Below, in pieces: positions 16,459-25,347 of a stretch of 50,020 nucleotides of DNA. The position numbers and the translations under genes are program-made. This DNA is from Caulobacter sp. (GTDB lineage: Bacteria; Pseudomonadota; Alphaproteobacteria; Caulobacterales; Caulobacteraceae), in assembly GCA_030678995.1 (NCBI GenBank), contig JAUXTQ010000015.1:1-50020 (forward strand), in the 5' to 3' direction. Numbering within the stretch: the stretch's first letter is position 1; the number at the start of each line of letters is the position of its first letter. The notes beneath the pieces are model-generated. The model ran no database searches. It was given only the letters and a program-made list of their open reading frames with translations, and had not been told where the DNA came from.

Positions 16459-18531
16459 ATGCGTCCGGAGATTCTGTTCCCCCTCTTCGCCTCGGTCGAC
16501 ACGCTCAAGGGCGTGGGGCCGAAGGTTGAGCCGCTGGTCGAGCGGGTGGCCGGGCCGCTGGTGCGCGATGTGCTGTTCCTGGGGCCGCAGTCGCTGATCC
16601 ACCGCACGCCGACGACGGTCGACAGCGTGGTCGACGGCCAGGTGCACACCCTGCTGGTGACCGTCGAGCTCCACACCAAACCGCCGCGGATGGACATCCC
16701 GTGGAAGATCCGCTGCTTCGACGGCACGGCCTTCCTGACCCTGATCTGGTTCAAGGGCCATGGCGACCACCTGCTGCGCCAGCATCCGGTCGGCGCCAAG
16801 CGGGCGGTCAGTGGCCGAATCGAGCGCTGGGGCGGTGAGATCCAGATGGCCCACCCGGACTACATTCTGCCGATCGAGCGGGCCGCGGAGATCCCCGAGC
16901 AGGAGGCCGTCTATCCGGCGACCCAGGGTCTGCCGGCCCGCACGGTGCGCAAGCTGGCCCTGGAAGCCCTGTCGCGAGCGCCGGAGCTGCCCGAATGGCA
17001 GGACGAGGCCTGGGTGAAGCGCGAAGGCTTCATCGGCTGGCGGGCGGCGCTGGAGCGGTTCCACAATCCGGAAAGCGACGCCGACCTGTCGCCCCTGTCG
17101 CCGCACCGGCGGCGGCTGGCCTTCGACGAACTGTTGGCCCACCAGCTGGCCCTGGCCCAGCGCAAGGCCGCGCGACGGGCCCAGCCGGCGCCGGTGATCA
17201 AGGCCGGCAGTCTCGCCGACCGTATCGAGGCCGCCCTGCCCTGGAAACTGACCGGCGCGCAGATCCGGGCCCTGTCGGAGGTGCGCGGCGACCTGCAGTC
17301 AGGCGAGCGGATGAGCCGGCTGCTGCACGGCGACGTCGGCGCTGGCAAGACCATCGTCGCCATGCTGGCCATGGCTGACGCCGCCGAGGCGCACCTCCAG
17401 TCGGCCCTGATGGCCCCCACCGAAATCCTCGCCCGGCAGCATTTCGAGACCATCGCCGCCCCGCTGGAGGCCCAGGGCCTGCGGGTGGTCCTGCTGACCG
17501 GCCGCGACAAGGGCGGCGTTCGCACCGAAAAACTGATGAGCCTGATGGACGGCACAGCCAATGTCGTTGTCGGCACCCATGCCCTGTTCCAGGACGACGT
17601 GAAGTTCCGCAGCCTCGGCCTGACCGTGATCGACGAGCAGCACCGCTTTGGCGTCAGCGAGCGCAAGCGCCTGCAGGAGAAGGGCGAGACCGCCCATCTG
17701 CTGGCCATGTCGGCCACCCCCATCCCCCGCACCCTGGAGCTGACGGTGTTCGGCGACCTGGACGTCAGCCGCATCGACGAGAAGCCGCCGGGCCGCACCC
17801 CGGTCGCCACCCGCGCCGTCCCCTCCCCGCGCATGGGCGAGATCATCGACCGACTGAAAGAGGCCGTGCGCGGCGGGGCCCAGGCCTTCTGGATCTGCCC
17901 GATGGTCAGCGAGAGCGAGTTCGCCGACCTGGCCGCCGCCGAACACCGGGTGGTCGAGCTGCGCAAGGTCATGGGCGCATCGGTTGGACTGGTCCACGGC
18001 CAGATGGCCCCCGCCGAAAAGGACGCGGTGATGGCCGAGTTCGCCGAGGGCCGCCTGCCGGTGCTGGTGGCGACCACGGTCGTCGAGGTCGGGGTCAATG
18101 TGCCCAACGCCACCATCATGGTCATCGAACAGGCCGAGCGGTTCGGCCTGGCCCAGCTGCACCAGCTGCGCGGCCGGGTCGGACGCGGCCGGCGGGAGAG
18201 CGCCTGCGTGCTGCTCTACGACCCGCCCCTGTCGGACACCGCCCAGCAGCGGCTGGACATCCTGCGCCGCACCGACGATGGCTTCCTGATCGCCGAGAAG
18301 GACCTGGAGCTGCGCGGCGGCGGCGACCCGCTAGGGCTGAAGCAGAGCGGCTTTCCGGCCTACAGACTGGCCGATCCGGTGGCCCATCGGGCGATGATCG
18401 CCGCGGCGGCCGACGACGCCCGGCTGATCTTGAACCGCGACCCCGAACTCACCTCGCAGCGGGGCCAGGCCGTGCGAATTCTGCAGGAACTGTTCGACTG
18501 GCGCGCGGGCGGTTTGACTGACGCCGGGTGA
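16459..18531 (+). CDS. recG: ATP-dependent DNA helicase RecG
   Basis: A full 690-residue RecG. The N-terminal wedge/OB region (about 1-180) contains TLKGVGPKVEPLV; the helicase core has Walker A GDVGAGKTI with Lys297, the DEQH box at 392-395, SATPIPRTL, and motifs V/VI in TTVVEVGVNVPNATIMVIEQ and QLRGRVGRG. RecG remodels stalled forks and Holliday junctions. It starts with ATG at 16459; the ribosome-binding site is weak, with AGAG nearby. It stands upstream of the phosphotransferase gene with a 19-nt gap, though a link in function is not expected. Confidence 0.98.
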   Translation: MRPEILFPLFASVDTLKGVGPKVEPLVERVAGPLVRDVLFLGPQSLIHRTPTTVDSVVDGQVHTLLVTVELHTKPPRMDIPWKIRCFDGTAFLTLIWFKGHGDHLLRQHPVGAKRAVSGRIERWGGEIQMAHPDYILPIERAAEIPEQEAVYPATQGLPARTVRKLALEALSRAPELPEWQDEAWVKREGFIGWRAALERFHNPESDADLSPLSPHRRRLAFDELLAHQLALAQRKAARRAQPAPVIKAGSLADRIEAALPWKLTGAQIRALSEVRGDLQSGERMSRLLHGDVGAGKTIVAMLAMADAAEAHLQSALMAPTEILARQHFETIAAPLEAQGLRVVLLTGRDKGGVRTEKLMSLMDGTANVVVGTHALFQDDVKFRSLGLTVIDEQHRFGVSERKRLQEKGETAHLLAMSATPIPRTLELTVFGDLDVSRIDEKPPGRTPVATRAVPSPRMGEIIDRLKEAVRGGAQAFWICPMVSESEFADLAAAEHRVVELRKVMGASVGLVHGQMAPAEKDAVMAEFAEGRLPVLVATTVVEVGVNVPNATIMVIEQAERFGLAQLHQLRGRVGRGRRESACVLLYDPPLSDTAQQRLDILRRTDDGFLIAEKDLELRGGGDPLGLKQSGFPAYRLADPVAHRAMIAAAADDARLILNRDPELTSQRGQAVRILQELFDWRAGGLTDAG

Positions 18532-18550
18532 AGGCCCTCAATCCCCTCCC

Positions 18551-19528
18551 ATGAGCGATCTCGAAGCCGCCCTCAACGATCTCGCCCCGCAGCTGGGCGG
18601 CCAGTCGATCACCGGCCTGCGCCGGCTGTCCGGCGGCGCCAGCCAGGAGACCTGGGCCTTCAGCCTGGACACCGGCCGCGCCCTGATCCTGCGCCGCAAG
18701 CCGGCGACCGCCGCCAGTGTCACCGGCAACGCCACCCCGCTGGCCACCGAGGCGGCCCTGATCCGCGCGGCGACAAAACAGGGCGCGCCCGTCCCCGAGG
18801 TGCTGGCGGTCTGCGAGCCGGGCAGCGCCGTGGGCGAGGCCTATGTCATGGCCGCGGTCGAGGGCGAAACCCTGGGCAAGCGCATCGCCCGCGACGACAA
18901 CTTCGCCGCCGTCCGCCCAAAGCTGGCCTTCCAGTGCGGCGAGGCCCTGGCGAAGATCCACGCCATCCCGCTCGACGACAGCCTGCCGCCGCTGAACCGC
19001 TCCAGCGCCCTTGAAGAGCTGGAGAAGTACGAGACGGTCTACCGGTCCCTGGGCGCCCGGCGGCCGATCCTTGAGGCGGCCTTCCGCTATCTGAAGGACC
19101 GCGCGCCGCCGCTCGACCGGCCGGTCATGTTGCATGGCGATTTTCGCAATGGAAACATCATGTTCCATCCGCAAGCTGGCCTGGCTGCCGTGCTCGACTG
19201 GGAGCTGGTCCACATCGGTGACCCGGCCGAGGACATGGGCTGGGTTTGCACCGCCTCCTGGCGCTTCGGCGGCGGCAAACCGGTCGGCGGCTTCGGCGAC
19301 TACGAGGACCTGCTGGCCGGCTACGCGGCCGCTGGCGGAACGCCGATCGCCCTGGAGCGGGTGCTCTACTGGCAGATGCTCGGCTCGCTGAAGTGGGGCG
19401 TGATGTGCGAGGGCATGTACGCTTCCTTCGCCAGCGGCTCTGACCCATCCGTCGAGCGGGCGATGATCGGCCGCCGCACCTCCGAGTGCGAGATCGACCT
19501 GATGGCCCTGCTGGAGCGCGCATCGTGA
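18551..19528 (+). CDS. APH/ACAD10-type phosphotransferase
   Basis: A 325-residue kinase-like protein of the aminoglycoside phosphotransferase/ACAD10 family. The active-site loop is MLHGDFRNGNIMF with His195 and Asp197, and the metal-binding motif is VLDWELVHIGDPAEDMGW with Asp216. The N-terminal lobe starts with RRLSGGASQETWAF, as in the acyl-CoA-related phosphotransferase subgroup found next to acyl-CoA dehydrogenases. Its likely role is phosphorylation of a hydroxylated acyl or small-molecule substrate; a drug-resistance role is not implied. The stop codon overlaps the GTG of the next gene by four bases (GTGA), showing translational coupling. Confidence 0.87.
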   Translation: MSDLEAALNDLAPQLGGQSITGLRRLSGGASQETWAFSLDTGRALILRRKPATAASVTGNATPLATEAALIRAATKQGAPVPEVLAVCEPGSAVGEAYVMAAVEGETLGKRIARDDNFAAVRPKLAFQCGEALAKIHAIPLDDSLPPLNRSSALEELEKYETVYRSLGARRPILEAAFRYLKDRAPPLDRPVMLHGDFRNGNIMFHPQAGLAAVLDWELVHIGDPAEDMGWVCTASWRFGGGKPVGGFGDYEDLLAGYAAAGGTPIALERVLYWQMLGSLKWGVMCEGMYASFASGSDPSVERAMIGRRTSECEIDLMALLERAS

Positions 19529-19893
19529 TCACCCATCCAACCGCGCCTGAACTGATCGACTCGGTGATCCGCTTCATCGAGGAACGCGCCGCGCCCAACC
19601 TGAAGGATCGCGACGCCTTCCTCGCCCGGGTGGCCGTCAACGCCCTGGCCGCCGTGAAACGCGAGATCGAACAGGGCCCGGCGGCGGAGGCGGCGGCCGT
19701 CGAACGCCTGCGCCACCTGCTCGGCCGCGACGGCGACTTTGCCACGCTGAACGCCGCCCTCTGCGACGGCATCCAGGCCGGGACCATCGACCCCCTCGAC
19801 CCGGCGGTGCTGGCGCACATGAAGGCCAGCATCATCGACCAGGTGCGCATCGACCAGCCGCAGTACGCGGGGCTCAAGACCCTCGCCGGCTAG
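19525..19893 (+). CDS. DUF6285-like small protein, partner of phosphotransferase
   Basis: A 122-residue, mostly helical protein with the N-terminus VITHPTAPELIDSVIRFIEE, the central AAPNLKDRDAFLARVAVNAL and a C-terminal DQVRIDQPQYAGLKTL segment. It resembles proteins now called DUF6285, regularly found directly after phosphotransferases of the preceding type. It may form a complex with that enzyme or pass on its product, but no catalytic motif is visible. The GTG at 19525 is chosen because it overlaps the upstream TGA. Its stop overlaps the convergent MFS gene by 4 nt. Confidence 0.75.
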   Translation: MITHPTAPELIDSVIRFIEERAAPNLKDRDAFLARVAVNALAAVKREIEQGPAAEAAAVERLRHLLGRDGDFATLNAALCDGIQAGTIDPLDPAVLAHMKASIIDQVRIDQPQYAGLKTLAG

Positions 19894-21140
19894 GCCTCAG
19901 GGACTATCCGCAGGCTGCGCACCGGCGAGGCCAGCAGGAACAGCGGCCCGACGAGATTGCCGGCGGCGGCGATCAACAGGCTCTCCCGCACCCCGACCTG
20001 GGCCGCGAGGAGACCGCCGGCCAGCGCGCCCAGAACGCCGAAACCGCCGCGGGCCACATGGAAGATCGCGCCGACGCGGCCGAGGGACCTGGGCGCGATG
20101 ATGCTCTGCTGCAGGGTGGTCCCGGGAATGATGGCGGCCACGGCGAAGGCGTCGCCCACCAGCTGCGCGGCCATCATGAACCCCGTGCCCCAGACCAGGT
20201 GCGCCGGCGCCAGCGGAATGAGGAAAGCCGACAGCGCGGACACCAGCGTGCAGGCGATGATCGCCGGCCCGATCCCCAGCCCGCGCACGACGAAGGGCGA
20301 AATGACCGCGCCCAGCAACGCGCCGATGCCGCCAACGGCGATGGTCATCCCCAGCAGGGCCGGCGTCAGACCCAGGGTGCGGATGGCAAACAGCGCATAC
20401 AGGCCCGCGAAAAAGGCGCCGAAGAAGGTCTGGACGATGGTCATCGGCAACACCGGCCGAACCAGCGGCTGTTCCAGGATGGCCTTGAACCCGTGCGACA
20501 GGTCGGCGGCCCAGTGCCGCTCGGCTACCGGTTCAGGCTCGGGGTCCTCTCGCACCCGGATGCCGCCGAGCAGCAGGGCCGACAGCAGGTAGGTCCCCGC
20601 GTTCACCGCCAGCGCGACCGGCGCGGTAAGGACCTGGAACAGCACCCCGGCCAGGGCCGGACCGCCGATCTCGGCCACCGAATCGGTGACCCCCAGCTTG
20701 CTGTTGCCCTCCAGCAGGTCGTCCCGGTCGATCAGGCTGGGCAGAAAGGCGTTGTCGGCCAGGTCGAACAGCACGCTGGCCGCGCCGACGGCGGCCGCCA
20801 CGAGATAGAGCTGCTCGATGCGCAGCAGCCCGGTCCAGGCGGCGACCGGCACGGTCATCAGCACCGCCATCCGCACCAGGTCGGCGCCGATCAGGATCCG
20901 CTTGCGCCGTGACCGATCAACGAACCCGCCGCCCAGCAGTCCGACCATCAGGCCCGGCCCCATGGTCAGCGCCGCCAGCAGCCCAAGCTGCGTCGGCGTG
21001 GCGTCCAGGGTCAGGACCGCCGCCAGGGGCAGGCCCTCGCGGGTGATGCGCGCGCCGAAGGCGGAGATGCCCTGGGCCGTCCAGAGCTTCATGAAGTCGG
21101 GGTGACGCCAGAGTCGTCCGCTAAACACCGACCCGGTCAC
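19890..21140 (-). CDS. MFS transporter
   Basis: A 416-residue major facilitator superfamily permease with about twelve hydrophobic segments and a central hydrophilic loop (IRVREDPEPEPVAERHWAAD). The N-terminus LWRHPDFMKLWTAQGISAFG is typical of the MFS_3/EntS-like group of exporters. The GGGFVDRSRRKRIL loop between segments 2 and 3 is the MFS signature. The substrate cannot be told. The gene is alone on its strand; the next minus-strand gene starts upstream across a 3-nt gap. Confidence 0.9.
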   Translation of the reverse strand: MTGSVFSGRLWRHPDFMKLWTAQGISAFGARITREGLPLAAVLTLDATPTQLGLLAALTMGPGLMVGLLGGGFVDRSRRKRILIGADLVRMAVLMTVPVAAWTGLLRIEQLYLVAAAVGAASVLFDLADNAFLPSLIDRDDLLEGNSKLGVTDSVAEIGGPALAGVLFQVLTAPVALAVNAGTYLLSALLLGGIRVREDPEPEPVAERHWAADLSHGFKAILEQPLVRPVLPMTIVQTFFGAFFAGLYALFAIRTLGLTPALLGMTIAVGGIGALLGAVISPFVVRGLGIGPAIIACTLVSALSAFLIPLAPAHLVWGTGFMMAAQLVGDAFAVAAIIPGTTLQQSIIAPRSLGRVGAIFHVARGGFGVLGALAGGLLAAQVGVRESLLIAAAGNLVGPLFLLASPVRSLRIVPEA

Positions 21141-21143
21141 CAG

Positions 21144-22316
21144 TCAGTCGATCCGGTGCACGGGCGAGGTCCTGACCGGGACCGAGGTCGTGATCGGCGA
21201 CGCCGGGCGGCCGTAGACCTGGCGGCTCAGCAGGGTCGAGACCCGCGCCTGGCCATCCACCTCCAGGTCGCCGAAGAACAGGTTGTAGGGGGCGACCTTC
21301 CGCTGGTCGGCCCAGCCTCGCGCCGGTCGGAAGGCCGAGGATTTCGGCTTCGACACATCGAGGAAACCCTCGACACAGCGGGTGTGCACCTCGCGCTTGA
21401 GCAAGGGCGGGCGGACGCCCCAGCCCATGCCGCTCGCATTGACGGCGCCCAGGCTCTCCGCCTCCCCGGCCGGGGTGTCGCTCCTGGCGCCGGTCAGCGG
21501 GTTCACGCACAGCACCTCGCGGCCCTGCAGGCCCACGAGGATGCCGCTGACGTCCCAGATCAGGGTCCGGTCCCGCGTCCTGCGGCGGTCCCCCTCGCGG
21601 GGCGTGGCCCAGGCGACCATGCAGCCGGCCTGGGCCCGTTTGGTGCAGGCGGGAACCGGAGAGGCCGCGTCATAGCCGCTGGCCGGCACGACCGTCTCGA
21701 TCAGGTAGACGCCCGCCAGCCGCTTGCGCAGCGACTCGTTGGGGATCATCTCCTCGCGCAGCAGCCGCTCGGCCAACAGGCCGCCCTGCTCCACCCCCAC
21801 CAGCACCAGCGGGCGGTCGCCGCCATGGGTCCTGAGCCAGAAGCGGAAGGCCTCGCGGACATCCCCATAGGCAAAGCCCCGCGCCGCCCGGGCGTCCTCG
21901 CGCAGGGTCATCTGAGAATAGAGGCTGGCCTGGCGGTAGCGCGGCGCGAAGATCCGCCCGACCCGGGCGAACGGCCCGGCGTAGTTGGGCAGCATGACCC
22001 GGTCGAGCAGCCTCCCGGCCTCCTGGTCGCGGAACGGCGCGTTCCAGTGGCTGCCGCCGTTGAAGGTGGTCGGATGGACGAAGAAGACGTCGGCCGGCAG
22101 GGCGCTGGAGGGATTGGCGTCGATCGGCAACGCCCAGGCCCGCGCCTCGCCATAGTTGGGCGCCTTTGGCGGGGTGTAGGCTTGGAACGGGATCCGGGGA
22201 TCCAGCGAGGTCCGCAGGATATCGACGCGAAACACGAAGGCGCTGACGGCCAGCACCGCCGCCAGGGCGACGACGCCCAGCGCAATCCAGCGTTTGAATC
22301 CCTTCAGCCCGAACAT
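21144..22316 (-). CDS. DUF3089 protein lacking its catalytic serine
   Basis: A 390-residue protein with an N-terminal membrane anchor (residues 11-29) followed by an alpha/beta-hydrolase fold of the DUF3089 type, recognisable from ADVFFVHPTTF and APRYRQASLY. The nucleophile elbow, GHSQG in relatives, reads GVEQG here (174-178), with Glu176 where the serine should be. The protein therefore lacks the usual esterase nucleophile and may be a pseudo-enzyme with a structural or binding role. There is no frameshift. It ends 3 nt from the MFS gene start, so the two may be cotranscribed. Confidence 0.75.
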   Translation of the reverse strand: MFGLKGFKRWIALGVVALAAVLAVSAFVFRVDILRTSLDPRIPFQAYTPPKAPNYGEARAWALPIDANPSSALPADVFFVHPTTFNGGSHWNAPFRDQEAGRLLDRVMLPNYAGPFARVGRIFAPRYRQASLYSQMTLREDARAARGFAYGDVREAFRFWLRTHGGDRPLVLVGVEQGGLLAERLLREEMIPNESLRKRLAGVYLIETVVPASGYDAASPVPACTKRAQAGCMVAWATPREGDRRRTRDRTLIWDVSGILVGLQGREVLCVNPLTGARSDTPAGEAESLGAVNASGMGWGVRPPLLKREVHTRCVEGFLDVSKPKSSAFRPARGWADQRKVAPYNLFFGDLEVDGQARVSTLLSRQVYGRPASPITTSVPVRTSPVHRID

Positions 22317-22381
22317 GTCCCGAGCGTTACACGAGGACCGCCTGTTCCGTAAACGTCAACCGTATGACCGCACTCAAGTCC

Positions 22382-22485
22382 CTCCCCCACGGGGGAGGTG
22401 GCTCGCCGAAGGCGAGACGGAAGGGGGCTCTTGGACCACCCCCCTCAGTCACCGCTTCGCGGCGACAGCTCCCCCTTGGGGGAGC
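22382..22485. repeat. GC-rich composite palindrome, type C copy 1
   Basis: A composite of nested hairpins: CCTCCCCCACGGGGGAGG, then GGCTCGCCGAAGGCGAG, then the CGCTTCGCGGCG hairpin and CTCCCCCTTGGGGGAG. The same layout occurs at 46267-46372. It lies just downstream of the thiolase gene on the right and the DUF3089 gene on the left. Confidence 0.8.
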
Positions 22486-22499
22486 GATTTGCTGACGCG

Positions 22500-23702
22500 T
22501 CAGGCTCCTTCTTGTCCGACGATCGCCACCGAGCAGACGTTGGTCGAGGGCGAGCCGCCGAGGTTGTGGGTCATGCCGAACACCGGGTTGGACAGCTGCC
22601 GCTCGCCGGCCCGGCCCTGCAGCTGCAGGTACATTTCGTAGAGCATCCTCAGGCCCGAGGCGCCGATGGGGTGGCCGAAGCACTTGAGGCCGCCGTCGAT
22701 CTGGCAGGGGACCCCGCCGTCGGCGTCGTAGAAGCCGTTCATGACGTCCTTCCAGCCCTGGCCCTCCGGGCTGATGAACAGGTCCTCCATGGTCACCAGC
22801 TCGGTGATCGAGAAGCAGTCGTGCACCTCCATCATGCTGATCTGCTCCCGCGGCCGTTCGATGCCGGCCTCGCGGTAGGCCTTGCCGGCGGCGATGCGGG
22901 CGGTGTGGAAATAGCTGCCGTCCCAGCCGTTGTACTGGGCCTCGGAGCCGTTCGAGACGGCCAGCTGCAGCGCCTTGACCGTGGTCAGGTTCTTCTTGCC
23001 CAGTGACCGGGCGATCTCCGGCGTGCAGACGATGGCCGCCGCCGCGCCGTCGGACACGCCGCAGCAGTCGAACAGGCCGAGCGGGTCGGCGATCATCGGG
23101 GCGTTCATCACCTGCTCCTCGGTGACCGCCTTCCGCAGGTGGGCCTTGGGGCTCTTGACCCCGTTGGCGTGGCTTTTGACCGAGACATGGGCGATGGCCC
23201 GCTTGAGATCGTCCTTCGAGACGCCGTGCTTGGTGCGATAGGCGCTGGCCAGCTGGGCGAAGTTGCCCGGCGCCGACCCGTTGGGCGAGACCTGCGGAAT
23301 CAGGGTGCCGGCGTTGCCGGTGGGCAGGCCGCCGTAGCCGGTGTCCTTCAGCTTCTCCACCCCCAGGGCGATGGCGATGTCGGCCGCGCCCGAGGCGACG
23401 GCGTAGACCGCCCCGCGAAAGGCCTCCGAGCCGCCGGCGCAGAAGTTCTCCACCCGGGTCACGGCGATGTTGGGCAGGCGCAGGGCCAGGCTCATCGGCG
23501 TGCCGCCCTTGCCGGTGCCGACCTCGTCGATGTGGGTCGAGAACCAGGCGGCGTCCAGCTGCGTCGGCTCGATGCCTGCGTCCTGCATCGCCTCCAGATA
23601 GGCTTCGACCATCAGGTCGTCCGGCCCGGCGTCCCAGCGCTCGCCGAATTTGCTGCAGCCCATGCCGAGAATGGCGACCTTGTCCCTGATGCCTGCGGCC
23701 AT
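22500..23702 (-). CDS. thiolase-like acetyl-CoA acetyltransferase (SCP2 type)
   Basis: A 400-residue SCP2/lipid-transfer type thiolase. The nucleophile Cys88 is in VENFCAGGSEAF, the histidine is in FGHPIGASG near residue 350, and HDCFS (of the MEVHDCFS segment) is characteristic of the SCP2 branch; the usual C-terminal CxG is replaced by VCSVAIV. Such proteins cleave 3-oxoacyl-CoA in steroid or fatty-acid breakdown, usually with an OB-fold (DUF35) partner. The upstream gene supplies that domain as a fusion and ends 11 nt away, and AGGAG precedes the ATG, so they form an operon. Confidence 0.9.
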   Translation of the reverse strand: MAAGIRDKVAILGMGCSKFGERWDAGPDDLMVEAYLEAMQDAGIEPTQLDAAWFSTHIDEVGTGKGGTPMSLALRLPNIAVTRVENFCAGGSEAFRGAVYAVASGAADIAIALGVEKLKDTGYGGLPTGNAGTLIPQVSPNGSAPGNFAQLASAYRTKHGVSKDDLKRAIAHVSVKSHANGVKSPKAHLRKAVTEEQVMNAPMIADPLGLFDCCGVSDGAAAAIVCTPEIARSLGKKNLTTVKALQLAVSNGSEAQYNGWDGSYFHTARIAAGKAYREAGIERPREQISMMEVHDCFSITELVTMEDLFISPEGQGWKDVMNGFYDADGGVPCQIDGGLKCFGHPIGASGLRMLYEMYLQLQGRAGERQLSNPVFGMTHNLGGSPSTNVCSVAIVGQEGA

Positions 23703-23713
23703 GGTCTGCGCTC

Positions 23714-25201
23714 CTATTCAGCCGCGACGGCGGCGGGTTTGGCCTGTGCCGTGCGGTCCGGCACAGCCTTCCAGAAGTACCGGCGGAAGCCGCGCTTTTC
23801 GTCGACCTCCTTGAGCCGGAACACCATGCGCACCGGCAGACCGGTGTCGACATCGCCCGGCTCGACGTCGGTGATGTCCATGAAGATGCGGCCGCCGCCC
23901 TCGAACTCGACCATGCCGTAGTGGTTCGGCGGGGCCATCGAGAAGGTGAGATAATCGGCGGAGTATGTAAGAATCGCGGCCTTTTTCTCCGCGAACTTGT
24001 ACGGTTCCTGGGTGTCGACGGCGGGATTGTTCGGGGCCACCGAGATGCGGGTGCGCGGGAACTGCACCACGCCGGTCTCGGTGCAACGCCCGCCGACCAG
24101 GCCCAGGATCATCGCCTCGTTGCGGTAGAGGGTGGTCAGGGCGGTCTTGTTGTCCTTCTCCGCCCGCATGCCCTTGTCCCAGTCGACCAGGCCGTTGAAG
24201 AACAGGAATTTCAGGTAGTTGGTCTCTTCTTTTCGATCGGCGAGCGAGCCGGTCACGCCCCGCGCGGGCCGTCCGGCGGCGAGATCGGCGGTCACCCGGA
24301 AGACCAGCGCCTCCGCGCCCTGGCCGAACTGGGCGACCAGGATCACGTCACCGGCCTTCGCCTGTTCCAGGGCATGCGCCAGCATGATCAGGGCGTGGCT
24401 CGATCCCGCTTCGCCCATCACCGCGGCGAGGTTGTCGCACACCGCCGCGTCGGGAATGCCCAGCCGTTTGGCCAGGATCGCGGCCATGCCGGGGAAGGTC
24501 GAGGGGAAGCAGAAGTGGCTCACCGCGCCGGCTTCAACGCCCGCCTGGGCCAGGGCCGCCGTGATCGCCGGCGGGACCAGCTTGACGATGCCCTCATCGC
24601 GGATCCAGCGCTCCTCCCACTGGTAGTCGAACTCGGCGTCGGCCCCGCGGAAATGGTCGACGAAATCGTCGGTGATCGCGCCGTGGCCGAGGAACGCGGC
24701 GGCAGGCCGGTCGCCCGACACCAGGAAAGCCGCCGCGCCGTCGCCCCAGTCCAGTTCCTGGGCCGAGGCCGCCCTCGCCCGTCGGTGCTCGCCGCCGACG
24801 ATCAACGCGGACTTCGACGCCCCCGCCTTCACCGCCGTCAGGGCCTGGGCCAGAGCGGTCAGGCCACAGCGCTGCGAGCCGGTCACGTCGGCGGCGGAGA
24901 TGGTCTTCTCAAGCGTGAGCGCCGAGGAGACGATCCCGGCGTTCAGGCGGTCGGTGAACGGGGCGGTGGTGGAGGCGAACCAGAGGCTGTCCACATGACC
25001 GCGGTCATCGCCGGGGCCCAGGGCGTCGCGGGCCGCCTCGACGGCCATGGTCAGGGCATCCTCGTCCCAGTTGGCCATGGCCCGCTCGCCCTTGCCCTTG
25101 CCCATCAGGTTCGGCGCGACCCAGGCGTTGGCCGTGGCGGCGGCCTTGCGGCTCAGACGCAGACGCGGCGCATAGGCGCCCCAGGCGGCAATCCCGACCA
25201 C
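23714..25201 (-). CDS. HMG-CoA synthase-like/OB-fold (DUF35) fusion protein
   Basis: A 495-residue fusion. Residues 1 to about 330 form a 3-oxoacyl-ACP synthase III/HMG-CoA synthase-like fold with the nucleophile Cys112 in SQRCGLTALAQA and GEAGSSHALIMLAHAL in the second half. The C-terminal ~130 residues are an OB-fold DUF35 module (TYSADYLTFSMAPPNHYGMV and VFRLKEVDEKRGFRRYFWK). The rubredoxin-like zinc ribbon normally ahead of the OB-fold keeps one Cys (GGRCTETGVVQFPRTR) and has lost the partners. The GTG start has AGGGAG upstream. Together with the thiolase it likely forms an acyl-CoA-processing complex of the sterol/fatty acid type. Confidence 0.8.
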   Translation of the reverse strand: MVGIAAWGAYAPRLRLSRKAAATANAWVAPNLMGKGKGERAMANWDEDALTMAVEAARDALGPGDDRGHVDSLWFASTTAPFTDRLNAGIVSSALTLEKTISAADVTGSQRCGLTALAQALTAVKAGASKSALIVGGEHRRARAASAQELDWGDGAAAFLVSGDRPAAAFLGHGAITDDFVDHFRGADAEFDYQWEERWIRDEGIVKLVPPAITAALAQAGVEAGAVSHFCFPSTFPGMAAILAKRLGIPDAAVCDNLAAVMGEAGSSHALIMLAHALEQAKAGDVILVAQFGQGAEALVFRVTADLAAGRPARGVTGSLADRKEETNYLKFLFFNGLVDWDKGMRAEKDNKTALTTLYRNEAMILGLVGGRCTETGVVQFPRTRISVAPNNPAVDTQEPYKFAEKKAAILTYSADYLTFSMAPPNHYGMVEFEGGGRIFMDITDVEPGDVDTGLPVRMVFRLKEVDEKRGFRRYFWKAVPDRTAQAKPAAVAAE

Positions 25202-25288
25202 GCGAATTCTCCCTGACGCTTATCGTTGTTCAGAAAGCTTACGCCGATGAAGGACGACGGCAATCGTGACGTTGGGTCAGGCGCGGGT

Positions 25289-25338
25289 AATTGGGGACAC
25301 ACACTCATTTGCGAGCAAATGAGTGTGTGTCCCCAATT
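25289..25338. repeat. perfect 24-bp-arm palindrome, type E, near hldD stop
   Basis: Two 24-base arms, AATTGGGGACACACACTC plus ATTTGC, and their exact reverse complement, separated by a 2-base loop (GA). A third short copy, GTCCCCAATTA, at 25340-25350 contains the TAA stop of hldD. The GGGGACACACAC core resembles REP elements associated with RAYT transposases; no transposase is present. Confidence 0.9.
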
Positions 25339-25347
25339 AGTCCCCAA

